Positions 1-9,027 of a stretch of 64,000 nucleotides of DNA are shown piece by piece. Each line of letters starts with the position of its first letter. The first letter of the stretch is position 1. The DNA is taken from assembly GCA_947500775.1 (NCBI GenBank), contig CANMTD010000002.1, forward strand, positions 806,001-870,000, read 5' to 3'. The DNA comes from an uncultured Paracoccaceae bacterium (GTDB lineage: Bacteria; Pseudomonadota; Alphaproteobacteria; Rhodobacterales; Rhodobacteraceae). The notes below the pieces were generated by a model that was not told where the DNA came from, did not search any database, and saw only the letters and a list, made by a program, of their open reading frames with translations. Position numbers and translations under genes: made by a program.

Positions 1-2260
1 CCTCGCTGAACTCGGCGAATGTGGTCAGGACGTTCTTGATCCGGATCAGGTCGCGGAAGGCCTGAACGAACGCCAGAATATCCTCTTCACTTTCCAATTG
101 GTCTACGGCCCCCGGCGTGGCCGCGACCTTCAAAAGCTCCATGACCGATGCGTTGAAACGATCCACATAGTCCTGATAAGGCTCCATCAGGATCGTGTCG
201 CGGGCATCCCGGTTCGAGAACAACGCAATCGCCTGATCGACCTTTTCCTTCAGGTTCCGGAAGCAGACGATATTGCCCTGCGATTTCTTCTGACCGAGGA
301 TCCGGTTCGTGCGTGAAAACGCCTGGATCAATCCGTGATAGCGCAGGTTCTTGTCGACATAGAGCGTGTTGCAGGTCTTGGCGTCAAAGCCTGTCAGGAA
401 CATGTTCACGACCAACAGGATGTCGATCCCCTTCTCAGGCACGAAATCCTTCTTGTCGCGCCACTTCATCCGCTTCGCGACACCCTTGTAATAGGTATAG
501 AATGCCTTGCCATCCTTGACCGAATTATTGGTCCCGAACATGGCGTTATAATCAGCCACGTAAGAGGCCAGCTTGTCCCGGCTGTGCTGCGTTTCGGCAT
601 TCACCGGCCCCCCCATCACATCCGGTTCACCGATCAAACCATTGGCATCCGCATCGTCTTCGTTGGCCTGAAACGTAAAGATCGTGGCCACCCGCAGGTC
701 ATGCGCACCCTCCTCCTTGCGTCGCTTGAATATCTCATAGGTCTTGGTCAGGGCATCGACCGACCCCACGCACATGATCGCCGAGAACTGGCGGTTGTGG
801 GTCTTGGCCTTGTGGTTCTCGATCACCCAATCGACCACGCCCTCAATCCGCTTCTCGCTCTCGAAAAACTCCTTGAGGTCGATCCCGCCGACCTCTTCAT
901 CACTCAGCAGGCTGCCGTCCTTTTTGCGCAGCTTGCCCCAGTATTCGACCGCGAACCGCAGCACATTCTCGTCGCGGATCGCGTCGGTGATAACGTATTT
1001 ATGCAGCGGTTCATCGAACAGATCGCGGGTGGTCCGCTTGCCAATCGCATTTTCCTCAAGGATCGGGGTGCCGGTGAACCCGAACATCTGCGCGCGTGCG
1101 AAAAACTTCACGATGTTCTTATGCGTATCGCCGAATTGCGAGCGGTGGCATTCGTCGAACACGAACACGATCCGCTGGTCCTTGATCCCCTGCAACGCCG
1201 CTTCGTGGTGTTCGCGGGTGATCGCGGTGTTCAGCTTCTGGATCGTTGTCACCACCAGTTTGGTGCCGGGGTCCGCCAGCTGACCCACCAATGCCCTGGT
1301 GTTGTCGGTACCGTCCACCGATCCGGCCGAAAAGAAATTGAACTCTTTCGTCGTTTGGTAATCCAGATCGGCCCGGTCCACGACGAACACCACCTTGGCG
1401 ACCTTCGGGTTCTCGATAAGGATCTGCGACGCCTTGAACGAGGTCAGCGTCTTGCCCGACCCGGTCGTGTGCCAGATATAGCCGTTCTTGCGCCCCTTCA
1501 TGACGCGGTCCACAATCGCCTCGACCGCATAGAACTGATAGGGCCGCAGCACCATCAGCACCTTGTCGCTTTCATGCAGGACGATGTATTTCGCGATCAT
1601 CTTGGACACGAAACATTTTTCCAGAAACGCGTCGGCAAAGGCGTCCAGCCGGGTGATTGCGGTGTTATCCTCTTCGGCCCAGAAAAACGTCTGTTTGAAA
1701 TCCTGATTGCGGTTGTTGGCATAGTATTTCGTGTTCACCCCGTTCGAGATCACGAAAAGCTGCACATATTGGAACAGCGCATTGCCCGCCCAGAAACTGT
1801 GCCGCTGATAGCGGTTGATCTGGTTGAACGCCTCGCGCAGTTCCATCCCCCGCCGTTTCAGCTCGATCTGGATCAGGGGCAGCCCGTTCACCAACAGCGT
1901 CACGTCATAGCGGGTCTTATAACTGCCCTCGATCGTGACCTGAGAGGTCACCTGATACCGGTTGCGACACCAGTCTTCCTTGTTGAAGAAATTGATATGG
2001 GTCGTGGTCCCGTCATCGCGGTGCAGCACCATCCGGTCGCGCAGCATATGCGCCTTGTCAAAGACCGATCCCTTTTCCAGATGGTTCAGGATGCGGCGGA
2101 ATTCATCGGCCGAGAATGTCAGCCCGTTATGCGCCTCAAGCTGGGCTTGCAGGTTCGCATTCAGCGCCGCGCTGTCGGGGATGGTCACCGGGTCCCAGCC
2201 CAGCCCGGTCAGCCGTTTGATCAACGCGATTTCCAACTGAGCCTCGGACTGAACGGACAT
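1..2260 (-). CDS. hsdR: Type I restriction enzyme HsdR, motor/nuclease subunit (3' end cut off)
   Basis: HsdR cuts unmodified DNA after ATP-driven translocation, in complex with HsdM and HsdS. The reverse strand is open from an ATG at 2260 to the window edge, giving the first ~753 residues; the family is usually 900-1100 residues, so the helical C-terminus lies outside. Visible parts in order: a PD-(D/E)xK nuclease with D119 and ELK at 132-134; Walker A HTTGSGKT at ~263-270; the DECH box at ~368-371; and an SF2 TGTP motif at ~395-398. It is the last gene of hsdM-hsdS-hsdR and starts 12 bases after the hsdS stop. No frameshift was seen in the readable part. Confidence 0.95.
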   Translation of the reverse strand, partial: MSVQSEAQLEIALIKRLTGLGWDPVTIPDSAALNANLQAQLEAHNGLTFSADEFRRILNHLEKGSVFDKAHMLRDRMVLHRDDGTTTHINFFNKEDWCRNRYQVTSQVTIEGSYKTRYDVTLLVNGLPLIQIELKRRGMELREAFNQINRYQRHSFWAGNALFQYVQLFVISNGVNTKYYANNRNQDFKQTFFWAEEDNTAITRLDAFADAFLEKCFVSKMIAKYIVLHESDKVLMVLRPYQFYAVEAIVDRVMKGRKNGYIWHTTGSGKTLTSFKASQILIENPKVAKVVFVVDRADLDYQTTKEFNFFSAGSVDGTDNTRALVGQLADPGTKLVVTTIQKLNTAITREHHEAALQGIKDQRIVFVFDECHRSQFGDTHKNIVKFFARAQMFGFTGTPILEENAIGKRTTRDLFDEPLHKYVITDAIRDENVLRFAVEYWGKLRKKDGSLLSDEEVGGIDLKEFFESEKRIEGVVDWVIENHKAKTHNRQFSAIMCVGSVDALTKTYEIFKRRKEEGAHDLRVATIFTFQANEDDADANGLIGEPDVMGGPVNAETQHSRDKLASYVADYNAMFGTNNSVKDGKAFYTYYKGVAKRMKWRDKKDFVPEKGIDILLVVNMFLTGFDAKTCNTLYVDKNLRYHGLIQAFSRTNRILGQKKSQGNIVCFRNLKEKVDQAIALFSNRDARDTILMEPYQDYVDRFNASVMELLKVAATPGAVDQLESEEDILAFVQAFRDLIRIKNVLTTFAEFSE

Positions 2261-2271
2261 GGGCGACTTCC

Positions 2272-3504
2272 TTAAACAAACATCTTTTGCAGAAGACCCT
2301 TTTTGAAGGTCTCCATCTGGGTGATCTGGTCGGAGGTGGCGGAGATTTTGGCGTCGATGGCAGAGAGGGCGTCGGCGATTTTGGCTTGTTCGTCGGGATG
2401 AGGAACCCAAATTCGATCCATGAGAACATCCGAGTTGTTCACTTTCATGTCGTTTTTCGCACCTTTGCGAACAATCGGACGAAGGTAACGGTTTAGGTTG
2501 TCATCTAACTGAAAATAGTAATCCAAATACTCATAGTGGACTTTGCTGGTTGGACGATAGACCGCATAAAGCGTAGACACGATTCCGTCCCTCCCCTTAT
2601 TTGCCTTTATGATCCCATAGGGGTTTTTCTTCAGAGGGCTCTTTGTGTAAACAATGTCCCCGTGCCGAACAACGTGGTAGTCTTTCACTGTGACGCCAGC
2701 ATATGACCTGCCCATGTGTTCGATTTGATTTACGCAACCATATTCGCCTGAGACCGACAGCACATCTAATTTGCCGAAGGCAAGGTCTCGATTTCGCTCT
2801 TTGGGTTCGCTGAGTAGATAGTTCAACCTCCGCTCCTCCCAATCCGGAAAGGCGCTGCCGTCGTCTTGGGTGAAGCGCAAGGATTGGGAAAACAGCCGCT
2901 GCATCAGCCCGCGCTTATAGTCCTCCAACGCGGATTTCTTGCGGGTCAGGAGGGTGATTTTTTCGGATACTGCGCCAAGGAACGAGGCGATTTTTTGTTG
3001 TTCATTGTCACTCGACGGGACATGCACAGCTACAGCTGCAAGAGACTCTTGGCCGATATTGTAGCGCGTGCTTCCTCCGCTGCGGCTGGTCATATCCTTG
3101 CGGACGGAGGCTGTCTTCAAAAGCGCATCGAAGAAACGAGGATTGAAATCAGAAGTGGGCCGCCCACGAATGACAAACCCGCCGAAAATCGCCGACCTAT
3201 CTGGATCAAGGTAAACATTGCTTTGCCCTACCTCTTCGCGCGTTTCAGAACTCCTTTGAAACAGGATGTCACCATATTTGACTTCGTTCTTCTCAAACTC
3301 TTTATCAGAGACCACGACCCTACCAATAATTCGGTCATGAGTGATCGGGCCTGGCTCAATAATGTCGAGAACATTGATGAATTTCTCTCCAGCGCCATAA
3401 GACGACTTGTCCGCGTTCACCCCATTCTTAAATGACATGAAATCACCGAGGGTCTTGCTGTCCCAATCCCCCACAAACTCAGGAAACCGCAGCTCAGGCG
3501 TCAT
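2272..3504 (-). CDS. hsdS: Type I restriction-modification specificity subunit HsdS
   Basis: HsdS chooses the DNA target for both methylation and cleavage. The protein of 410 residues has the usual two halves, each a target-recognition region followed by a conserved helical spacer: one contains NEQQKIASFLGAV, the second DEQAKIADALSAIDAKI. The first half begins MTPELRFPEF, typical for HsdS. The ATG at 3504 was chosen because it forms an ATGA overlap with the hsdM stop; an in-frame ATG ten codons upstream lies inside hsdM and adds non-family sequence. The recognition sequence cannot be read from the protein. Confidence 0.93.
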   Translation of the reverse strand: MTPELRFPEFVGDWDSKTLGDFMSFKNGVNADKSSYGAGEKFINVLDIIEPGPITHDRIIGRVVVSDKEFEKNEVKYGDILFQRSSETREEVGQSNVYLDPDRSAIFGGFVIRGRPTSDFNPRFFDALLKTASVRKDMTSRSGGSTRYNIGQESLAAVAVHVPSSDNEQQKIASFLGAVSEKITLLTRKKSALEDYKRGLMQRLFSQSLRFTQDDGSAFPDWEERRLNYLLSEPKERNRDLAFGKLDVLSVSGEYGCVNQIEHMGRSYAGVTVKDYHVVRHGDIVYTKSPLKKNPYGIIKANKGRDGIVSTLYAVYRPTSKVHYEYLDYYFQLDDNLNRYLRPIVRKGAKNDMKVNNSDVLMDRIWVPHPDEQAKIADALSAIDAKISATSDQITQMETFKKGLLQKMFV

Positions 3505-5057
3505 ACCGGTGCCTCCAGACCCAGCTCCGCACAAAAGGCGCGGATTTGCGCGTCTACCCCGCCCATATCATTCTCGATCTGGCGCAGCGTCTCCGTGACA
3601 GCCTTCAGGTCCACCTCTGGCTCGGCCTCAAACGTATCCACATAGCGCGGGATGTTGAGGTTGAACTCATACTCGGTAATCTCTGCGATGCTGGCGCGGT
3701 GGCTGAACCGGTCCTCGACCGCGCGCGACCGATAGGCGGTTACGATCCGGTCCACATTCGCGTCGCTCAGGGAATTCTGGTTCTTGCCCTTTTCAAAACA
3801 GCCAGAGGCATCGACGAACAGCACGTCGTCATGTTCCTTGCATTTCTTGAACACCAGAATGCAGGTCGGGATAGACGTCCCGTAGAAAATATTCGCCGGC
3901 AGGCCGATCACCGCATCCAGCCAGTTTTTTGTGCCCACCAGAAACTGCCGAATGGCCCCTTCGGCCGCGCCGCGAAACAGCACGCCGTGGGGCAGCACCA
4001 CGGCCATGGTGCCATCGTCATCAAGGTGGTGCAGCATGTGTTGCACAAAGGCGAAATCGGCCTTGGACCCCGGCGCGATGCGGCCATATTCGGCAAAGCG
4101 GTCATCGCTTTCGAACATCTTGTTGGCCGACCATTTGGCGGAAAACGGCGGGTTGGCCACGATCGCCTCGAACGTCATGCCCTCGTGCTGGGGGTGTTCA
4201 AGCGTGTCTTCCTGGCGGATGTCGAAATTGCGGTAATGCACCCCGTGCAGGATCATGTTCATCCGCGCAAGGTTATAGGTGGTGCGATTCATTTCCTGAC
4301 CGTAAAAGTCGCCCACATGGCTGACCTCTTTCTGCACACGCAGCAGCAGAGAACCGGAACCGCAGGTCGGGTCATAGACGTTGCGCAGGCGGTCCTTGCC
4401 GGTGGTGACGATCCGCGCAAGGATGGTCGAAACCTGTTGCGGCGTATAAAACTCCCCGGCCTTCTTTCCTGCCCCGCTGGCAAACTGCCCGATCAGATAT
4501 TCATAGGCATCGCCCAGCACGTCGGAATTGGCGTCGTCCAGTTCGAAATCGATCCCGTCCAGATGGCCCAGCACCTTGGCGATCAGCGTATTGCGCGCCT
4601 CGACCGAGCGGCCGAGTTTGGTCGAGGTCAGGTCAAGGTCTTCGAACAGGTGGTCGAAATCCTCTTCGGACTCGGTGCCCATGGTGGATTTCTGGATGTT
4701 GTTCAGGATCTGGGTCAGGTCTTCGAGGATGAACTGGCCCGGCTGCGCGCCCTTGGTGGCGACCGCAGAGAAAAGTTCGGAAGGTTTGAGGAAATAGCCA
4801 AGGGCCTCAAGGCTGGCCTCTTCGACGGCCTCAAGAACGTCGCGCTCCTTTGGTTTGGTTTCGTCAAGGTTGGCGAATTTGAGACCATCCCCTGCAAGGA
4901 TGCCGTCTGCATAAAGGTTCAACCGCTCTGACAGGTATTTGTAGAAGATGAAGCCAAGGATGTAATCGCGAAACTCATCGGCGTTCATCTTGCCGCGCAG
5001 CTCGTTCGCGATGTTCCACAGTTTTTGTTCGAGTTTCTTCTTTTGCTCGTCGGTCAT
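3501..5057 (-). CDS. hsdM: Type I restriction-modification DNA methyltransferase HsdM
   Basis: HsdM is an N6-adenine methyltransferase that protects host DNA and forms the core of the HsdMS(R) complex. The 518-residue protein has an N-terminal helical HsdM domain (MTDEQKKKLEQKLWNIANEL), then the SAM-binding motif DPTCGSGSLLL at ~229-239 and the catalytic NPPF at 302-305. The sequence GEFYTPQQVS (~201-210) is typical of the family. It is the first gene of the operon and overlaps hsdS by four bases. Length and motifs are complete, so it should be active. Confidence 0.95.
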   Translation of the reverse strand: MTDEQKKKLEQKLWNIANELRGKMNADEFRDYILGFIFYKYLSERLNLYADGILAGDGLKFANLDETKPKERDVLEAVEEASLEALGYFLKPSELFSAVATKGAQPGQFILEDLTQILNNIQKSTMGTESEEDFDHLFEDLDLTSTKLGRSVEARNTLIAKVLGHLDGIDFELDDANSDVLGDAYEYLIGQFASGAGKKAGEFYTPQQVSTILARIVTTGKDRLRNVYDPTCGSGSLLLRVQKEVSHVGDFYGQEMNRTTYNLARMNMILHGVHYRNFDIRQEDTLEHPQHEGMTFEAIVANPPFSAKWSANKMFESDDRFAEYGRIAPGSKADFAFVQHMLHHLDDDGTMAVVLPHGVLFRGAAEGAIRQFLVGTKNWLDAVIGLPANIFYGTSIPTCILVFKKCKEHDDVLFVDASGCFEKGKNQNSLSDANVDRIVTAYRSRAVEDRFSHRASIAEITEYEFNLNIPRYVDTFEAEPEVDLKAVTETLRQIENDMGGVDAQIRAFCAELGLEAPV

Positions 5058-5248
5058 CGCCCCGCCCTCTGTCTTCGCCGGCTATCTGAAAAGGGACTGT
5101 TTCCCTTTCAAAACGCGGATACGATCCGCCCGTTTTTCCATTTAATTTAGGCAGTTATTGCCTGTGGGGTTAGCATAGACGGGATGCGCGGTCCACGGGA
5201 AGGTCCTATTGAAGTGTGCGCCAAGCCATAGGTGCTGACGTCAGACAC
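5058..5248. other. Intergenic region between hsdM and the IS remnant
   Basis: No gene is seen. An imperfect inverted repeat (5087-5110, TGAAAAGGGA / TCCCTTTCA) lies about 30 bases upstream of the hsdM start. It has no T-tract in the direction of hsdM. A promoter for hsdM must lie here or in the IS remnant, but no convincing -35/-10 pair could be picked out. Confidence 0.4.
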
Positions 5249-5492
5249 ATGGGGACAAGCAACTACAGCGACGAGTTCAAGCGCGCTGCAGTGCATCAGG
5301 TTACGGGTGCGAGGCTATCCAGTTCGAGAGGTTTCCCGTCGTTTGGGCGTCAATACGCATTCCTTGTACAAATGGCTGAAGCTGTTCGGGGAACCGGCGT
5401 CCAAGACGGGTGCTGTTGACCATGAAGCTGAGAACCGCAGGCTGAAGCGGGAGCTGGCCCGGGTCACCGAGGAGCGGGATATTCTAAAGTAA
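5249..5492 (+). pseudogene. IS3-type transposase OrfA, frameshifted
   Basis: The reading starts MGTSNYSDEFKRAAVHQV from the ATG at 5249. It must then change frame near 5302 to continue RGYPVREVSRRLGVNTHSLYKWLK, the helix-turn-helix of this family, followed by a leucine-rich coiled segment ending VTEERDILK. It stops at 5490-5492 where intact copies would run on into a conserved KKAAAYFA-like stretch. The frameshift plus the early stop make it non-functional. Confidence 0.8.
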
Positions 5493-5501
5493 GGAGGATC
5501 A

Positions 5502-5526
5502 GGAAAGGCCCCGGTGGGGCGTTTCC
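5502..5526 (+). repeat. Hairpin in the extra DNA between OrfA and OrfB pieces
   Basis: GGAAA-G-GCCCC, a GGT loop, then GGGGC-G-TTTCC form a near-perfect stem. It sits inside about 50 bases that separate the truncated OrfA from the conserved YFARGSQ reading; intact IS copies have only about a dozen bases there. It may be a small secondary insertion or a rearrangement scar. Confidence 0.5.
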
Positions 5527-5563
5527 CCGACGAACACAACGGGTACTTCGCGCGAGGGTCCCA

Positions 5564-5773
5564 ATGAAGTACGCCTTCATCCGGGGGCATTGTGAAGAGT
5601 TCGGTGTTCGGGCCATGTGCCGGGTGCTGCGGGTCCATTTTAGCGGCTTCTACGCATGGCTTAAGGAACCGTTAAGCCAGCGTGCGCTGGAGGGTGTACG
5701 GCAAACTGAGTTGATCCGTCAGGCCTGGTTCGACAGCGGCAAGATCTACGGGTATGCGAAAACCGAATCTTGA
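5564..5773 (+). pseudogene. IS3-type transposase OrfB, 3' truncated
   Basis: MKYAFIRGHCEEFGVRAMCR and the following RVHFSGFYAWLKEPLSQRA region match the N-terminal HTH_21 part of IS3-family OrfB (rve) transposases. The reading ends at KIYGYAKTES, just where the GKVYGYRK-type motif leads into the DDE domain; about 200 residues are missing. The next identifiable sequence (from 5809) is the 3' end of zorD on the other strand. Confidence 0.8.
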
Positions 5774-5808
5774 TGCTTGCGATTGAGGACAACTCCTTCA
5801 CGCCTAAT

Positions 5809-8800
5809 CTATTCTGGCAGAACAAAATTTGGCCAAAGCGACTGCCCGCCCAAGAAGGACACCGGAATCCCAATCCCGTCTCTTGCGATTTCACGCTCTG
5901 ACAGGACGATGGCGGCAGCGTCGATTTCAGGGCGCACAATTCCGGCATGCAAACTTCGATCCCACAACGAGACAACCACCGAGGCTCCTCCACCTTTGGG
6001 ACGAACTCGCAACGTGTGGTCGCCCAAATCCTCAACATCAAGATCAGGTCGATCGCACAACGTCAGATTTCTTATTTTCGAGGTTGCCTCGTCTTCTGCC
6101 TGCGCGGAAACGATTGCATCATAGAGCGCCTGTGCTTCGTTCTCATTGCCTTCTGGTGGCCATAGAACGCTGTCAGCAAGTGACCTTTTACGTTTCATCA
6201 GAGATTGCAGCAGACAATCAAAAGACTTGCCTTGAAGTCGAGGATGGATCGCCATCGGAACATGGATAGTCACCGGTCGGGTTTGACCGATCCTATGCGT
6301 CCGGTCATTGCATTGCGCCTCGACCGCAGGGTTCCACCAGCGGGTCAAATGGATCACATGGTTGGCCGCCGTTAGTGTAAGCCCTGTGCCCGCTGCCCGC
6401 GGCCCCAGAACCAATACATCAAAGCCTTCGTCTTGATCATTATGGCGTTGGAAACGATCTGTGATTTCTTTGCGGCGGGAAACGGGCGTTGACCCGTTGA
6501 TGATATCTACCCGAGGCAGATCAAATTCGATCTTCAAGAGCTCGGAAAACCAAGCCTGCACATCCAAGTTTTCAACGAAAACCAAGGCACGTTCATTTTT
6601 CGCTTTTATCGATCGCAGAATGTCCATCGCAACGGACACGCGGGCAGAGGCTTCGACGAAGCATTCTGGCTCCTCGCCCTCTATCAACCCAGGATGCAAT
6701 GACGTTCGGCGGATGTGGTGTAATAGCCCAAAAAGAGACTGCCCTGGTTTTCGCGCTTCATCATACCGGAGCGCCTGCACTTCCGGCATGAGGCGCGGAT
6801 GCAACACTGTGACTTTCGGTGGCAAATGCGAAGCGGCACCTGCCTTCGTGCGGCGCATTCCGAGCGACGGGAAGCCCTGATTGGAGGTGAAGATTGCCCT
6901 GTGCAAAGCCTGCATATTTTCTTGCTTGGGCGTATCGAAAGCAATCCGAAAGTCATGGAGTGAGCCCAATGCCCCGGGGAAAAGCTGATCCATGACCGCC
7001 CAAATATCCCGTGTCGCATTCTCGACGGGCGTGCCCGTCAAACCAATGCGAAAATCTGCGTTGACCGCTTTCGCCGCGTTGGAGCGCAAGGTCGCCGGGT
7101 TCTTGAGGTTTTGAATTTCGTCAAAAACGACGACTGAAAACCGAGTTTCCGCGAAGGTTACCGCGTAGTTTGCCAAAGTCTGGTAGGTAGTGATCACAAG
7201 TCGCGGACCATCCCCATCGGAAAGCGACGAAAGGTCGAGTTTAGATCTCCCGTCCTGAATATCCCGTCCACGGGCGCCTTCTTTTCTCCAGCTTTTTAGG
7301 CCCCCACCGTATAATCGAACTGGTTCCCCCCAAATGCCAGCCTCAAGATGTGAAGCCACCTCATCCTCCCAATTTCTCAGGAGCGATGTGGGCGCCACGA
7401 TGAGAAACGGGAGGGACTCAACCGATCCTTCGGCCATTTGATCACTCAACCAGCTCAGAAAGGATAGTGTCTGAAGCGTCTTACCCAGACCTTGTTCGTC
7501 TGCGGTCAGGATACCAGGCAGACCTGCGCTCCAAGCCTGACATTGCCACCGGAACGCGTCCCGCTGATGGGGTTGAAGTTCTCTTTTCACAGAAACCGGT
7601 AGCACCACACCCTTAGTTTTCGGGCGCTGGCGCAGATTTTCCTGGAACTCCAATTCCCAGAAATTGTCGTGCGTCACGGGAAGAAACGCCGTGACTTCTT
7701 CGTCATTGTTTTCATTTACTTCGGAACGCTTGTGATAGAGTTCCAAGCGCCGGGTAACCGCTTGGATTACCAAGTCCTCTACAGGAATCGTTCCATGCTC
7801 AACCTGGATTTCTTTAACTCCGCCCGCCCGGGCCGACAAAAGCTGATCCAACACATGTTGAAGGTCTTCGTCCGGAATAGTGCCGAGCAATTCTCCGAGA
7901 GCGGCATCGAAATCCGGGGGCAACCAGGACGTTCCAGAGCCTTCCAGAACCTCGATTTCGGGTTTGGTCCATTTGCGGATTTCGATGACCCGAGCAGCCC
8001 ATTCACGTGTCTCTGCCCAAGCATTCTCAAATTCGTTTTCAACGGCCTCAACTTGGTCTTCCAGCAGTGCTAACTCGTGCAGCCTCCCATCTTCAATTAA
8101 AGCCTTTTCAATCGCATCTGCCACAATTCGCTCTGCATTCTCAAGAAAGTGTTTTCTGTCCTCTTCAGAACCTGATGCATTGCGCGCAATTACATCTACG
8201 ACCGGAACGACAGACCGATCCAAGATCAGAAATCTGTTCGGACCAACCTTGTAGGCTGGCTGCGCTCCTCGAGCAGTTGCATCGCGTTTGAATGCCGCCA
8301 ATTCCTCTCCGTCAAGCGCGGCTGACGCTTCGGAAGCTTGCTGTCCCTCCCCCAGCCGAGCAGCCACAAAAGGGAGAGGCGCAAAGCCAAATGGATCATC
8401 CGGATCAAGCGCCAGGCCAACCTTGTCACAGGGAACGATCTCTATTTTTCGCAGGTAGCCATCCGGACTGGCAATGCCGTCTTCTTCGACCAAGCCGATG
8501 GCAGCGCGAAAGTCAGAAAGAGCCCGCCAGTGTTCGGGTAGAGCTTTGCCGCTGTCAAACGAGGCAGAAAGCATGATCGCGTCGTAGATTGGGCCAGGCA
8601 AACGCATATGGCTGTTGCCATCATCAACAATCGCACCAGTGCGGGTCATATGTATTGTGCGCCCGGCACGTTCCCACCGCCAGTCCAGAGAAAAGCGTTC
8701 ACTGCCAATCGTGCCACTCATCTCTGCGTGAAACTCGATCCCATCAAGTTTTCGTGGCAAGCCCAAGACGCGCGAAGACAAGTCATCGAGCCTTGAAACC

Positions 8801-9027
8801 ATCCAATGGTCGAGCCAAAGACTGTCTGAAGTCAGCTGGTGATGTTTTCCTTCTCGATCCTGAGCCCGTAGTCTCGAAAGTGAAATCGCAAACGTCTTGT
8901 CACTACGAGAAAGCCGCGTGAAGTCGATCGGATCTCGCTTTTTGAACCGCCCGAAAAGACCCTTCTTTTCGTCGGAGATTTTTACCCGGACACCATCTTG
9001 TTCGATGTCGAAACGAAAATCCATCAT
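5809..9027 (-). CDS. zorD: Zorya type I defence protein ZorD (SNF2-family helicase/nuclease effector)
   Basis: In Zorya type I systems ZorD is the cytosolic effector, acting on phage DNA after the ZorAB membrane motor senses infection. With the ATG at 9027 the protein has 1072 residues, the usual size. The N-terminal ~480 residues match no common domain by eye. An SNF2 ATPase follows: DEQGLGKT at ~510-517, DEIQ at ~636-639, TGTP at ~664, and RTHRIGQTRPV near ~945. The start at 9027 gives an ATGA overlap with the zorC stop; the ATG at 9060 would overlap by 37 bases. It is the last gene of zorABCD and ends 36 bases from the IS remnant. Confidence 0.93.
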   Translation of the reverse strand: MMDFRFDIEQDGVRVKISDEKKGLFGRFKKRDPIDFTRLSRSDKTFAISLSRLRAQDREGKHHQLTSDSLWLDHWMVSRLDDLSSRVLGLPRKLDGIEFHAEMSGTIGSERFSLDWRWERAGRTIHMTRTGAIVDDGNSHMRLPGPIYDAIMLSASFDSGKALPEHWRALSDFRAAIGLVEEDGIASPDGYLRKIEIVPCDKVGLALDPDDPFGFAPLPFVAARLGEGQQASEASAALDGEELAAFKRDATARGAQPAYKVGPNRFLILDRSVVPVVDVIARNASGSEEDRKHFLENAERIVADAIEKALIEDGRLHELALLEDQVEAVENEFENAWAETREWAARVIEIRKWTKPEIEVLEGSGTSWLPPDFDAALGELLGTIPDEDLQHVLDQLLSARAGGVKEIQVEHGTIPVEDLVIQAVTRRLELYHKRSEVNENNDEEVTAFLPVTHDNFWELEFQENLRQRPKTKGVVLPVSVKRELQPHQRDAFRWQCQAWSAGLPGILTADEQGLGKTLQTLSFLSWLSDQMAEGSVESLPFLIVAPTSLLRNWEDEVASHLEAGIWGEPVRLYGGGLKSWRKEGARGRDIQDGRSKLDLSSLSDGDGPRLVITTYQTLANYAVTFAETRFSVVVFDEIQNLKNPATLRSNAAKAVNADFRIGLTGTPVENATRDIWAVMDQLFPGALGSLHDFRIAFDTPKQENMQALHRAIFTSNQGFPSLGMRRTKAGAASHLPPKVTVLHPRLMPEVQALRYDEARKPGQSLFGLLHHIRRTSLHPGLIEGEEPECFVEASARVSVAMDILRSIKAKNERALVFVENLDVQAWFSELLKIEFDLPRVDIINGSTPVSRRKEITDRFQRHNDQDEGFDVLVLGPRAAGTGLTLTAANHVIHLTRWWNPAVEAQCNDRTHRIGQTRPVTIHVPMAIHPRLQGKSFDCLLQSLMKRKRSLADSVLWPPEGNENEAQALYDAIVSAQAEDEATSKIRNLTLCDRPDLDVEDLGDHTLRVRPKGGGASVVVSLWDRSLHAGIVRPEIDAAAIVLSEREIARDGIGIPVSFLGGQSLWPNFVLPE

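Larger units (their letters stand above)
5249..5773 (+). mobile_element. Degenerate IS3-family insertion sequence remnant
   Basis: Two consecutive reading-frame pieces match the OrfA (HTH) and OrfB (N-terminal DDE region) halves of an IS3-type transposase, in the right order and orientation. OrfA is frameshifted. The OrfA/OrfB junction carries extra DNA. OrfB stops after 69 residues, so the whole integrase core is gone. No clear terminal inverted repeats could be paired. The remnant lies exactly between the hsd and zor operons and fixes how that junction was made or rearranged. Confidence 0.8.

Noticed and set aside
335-2275. Long forward-strand reading frame antisense to hsdR
   Set aside because: It is a high-GC shadow of hsdR; the reverse strand encodes all HsdR motifs.
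5502-5526. Programmed frameshift stimulator of the IS
   Set aside because: No slippery A6G-type sequence precedes it, and both transposase halves are broken.
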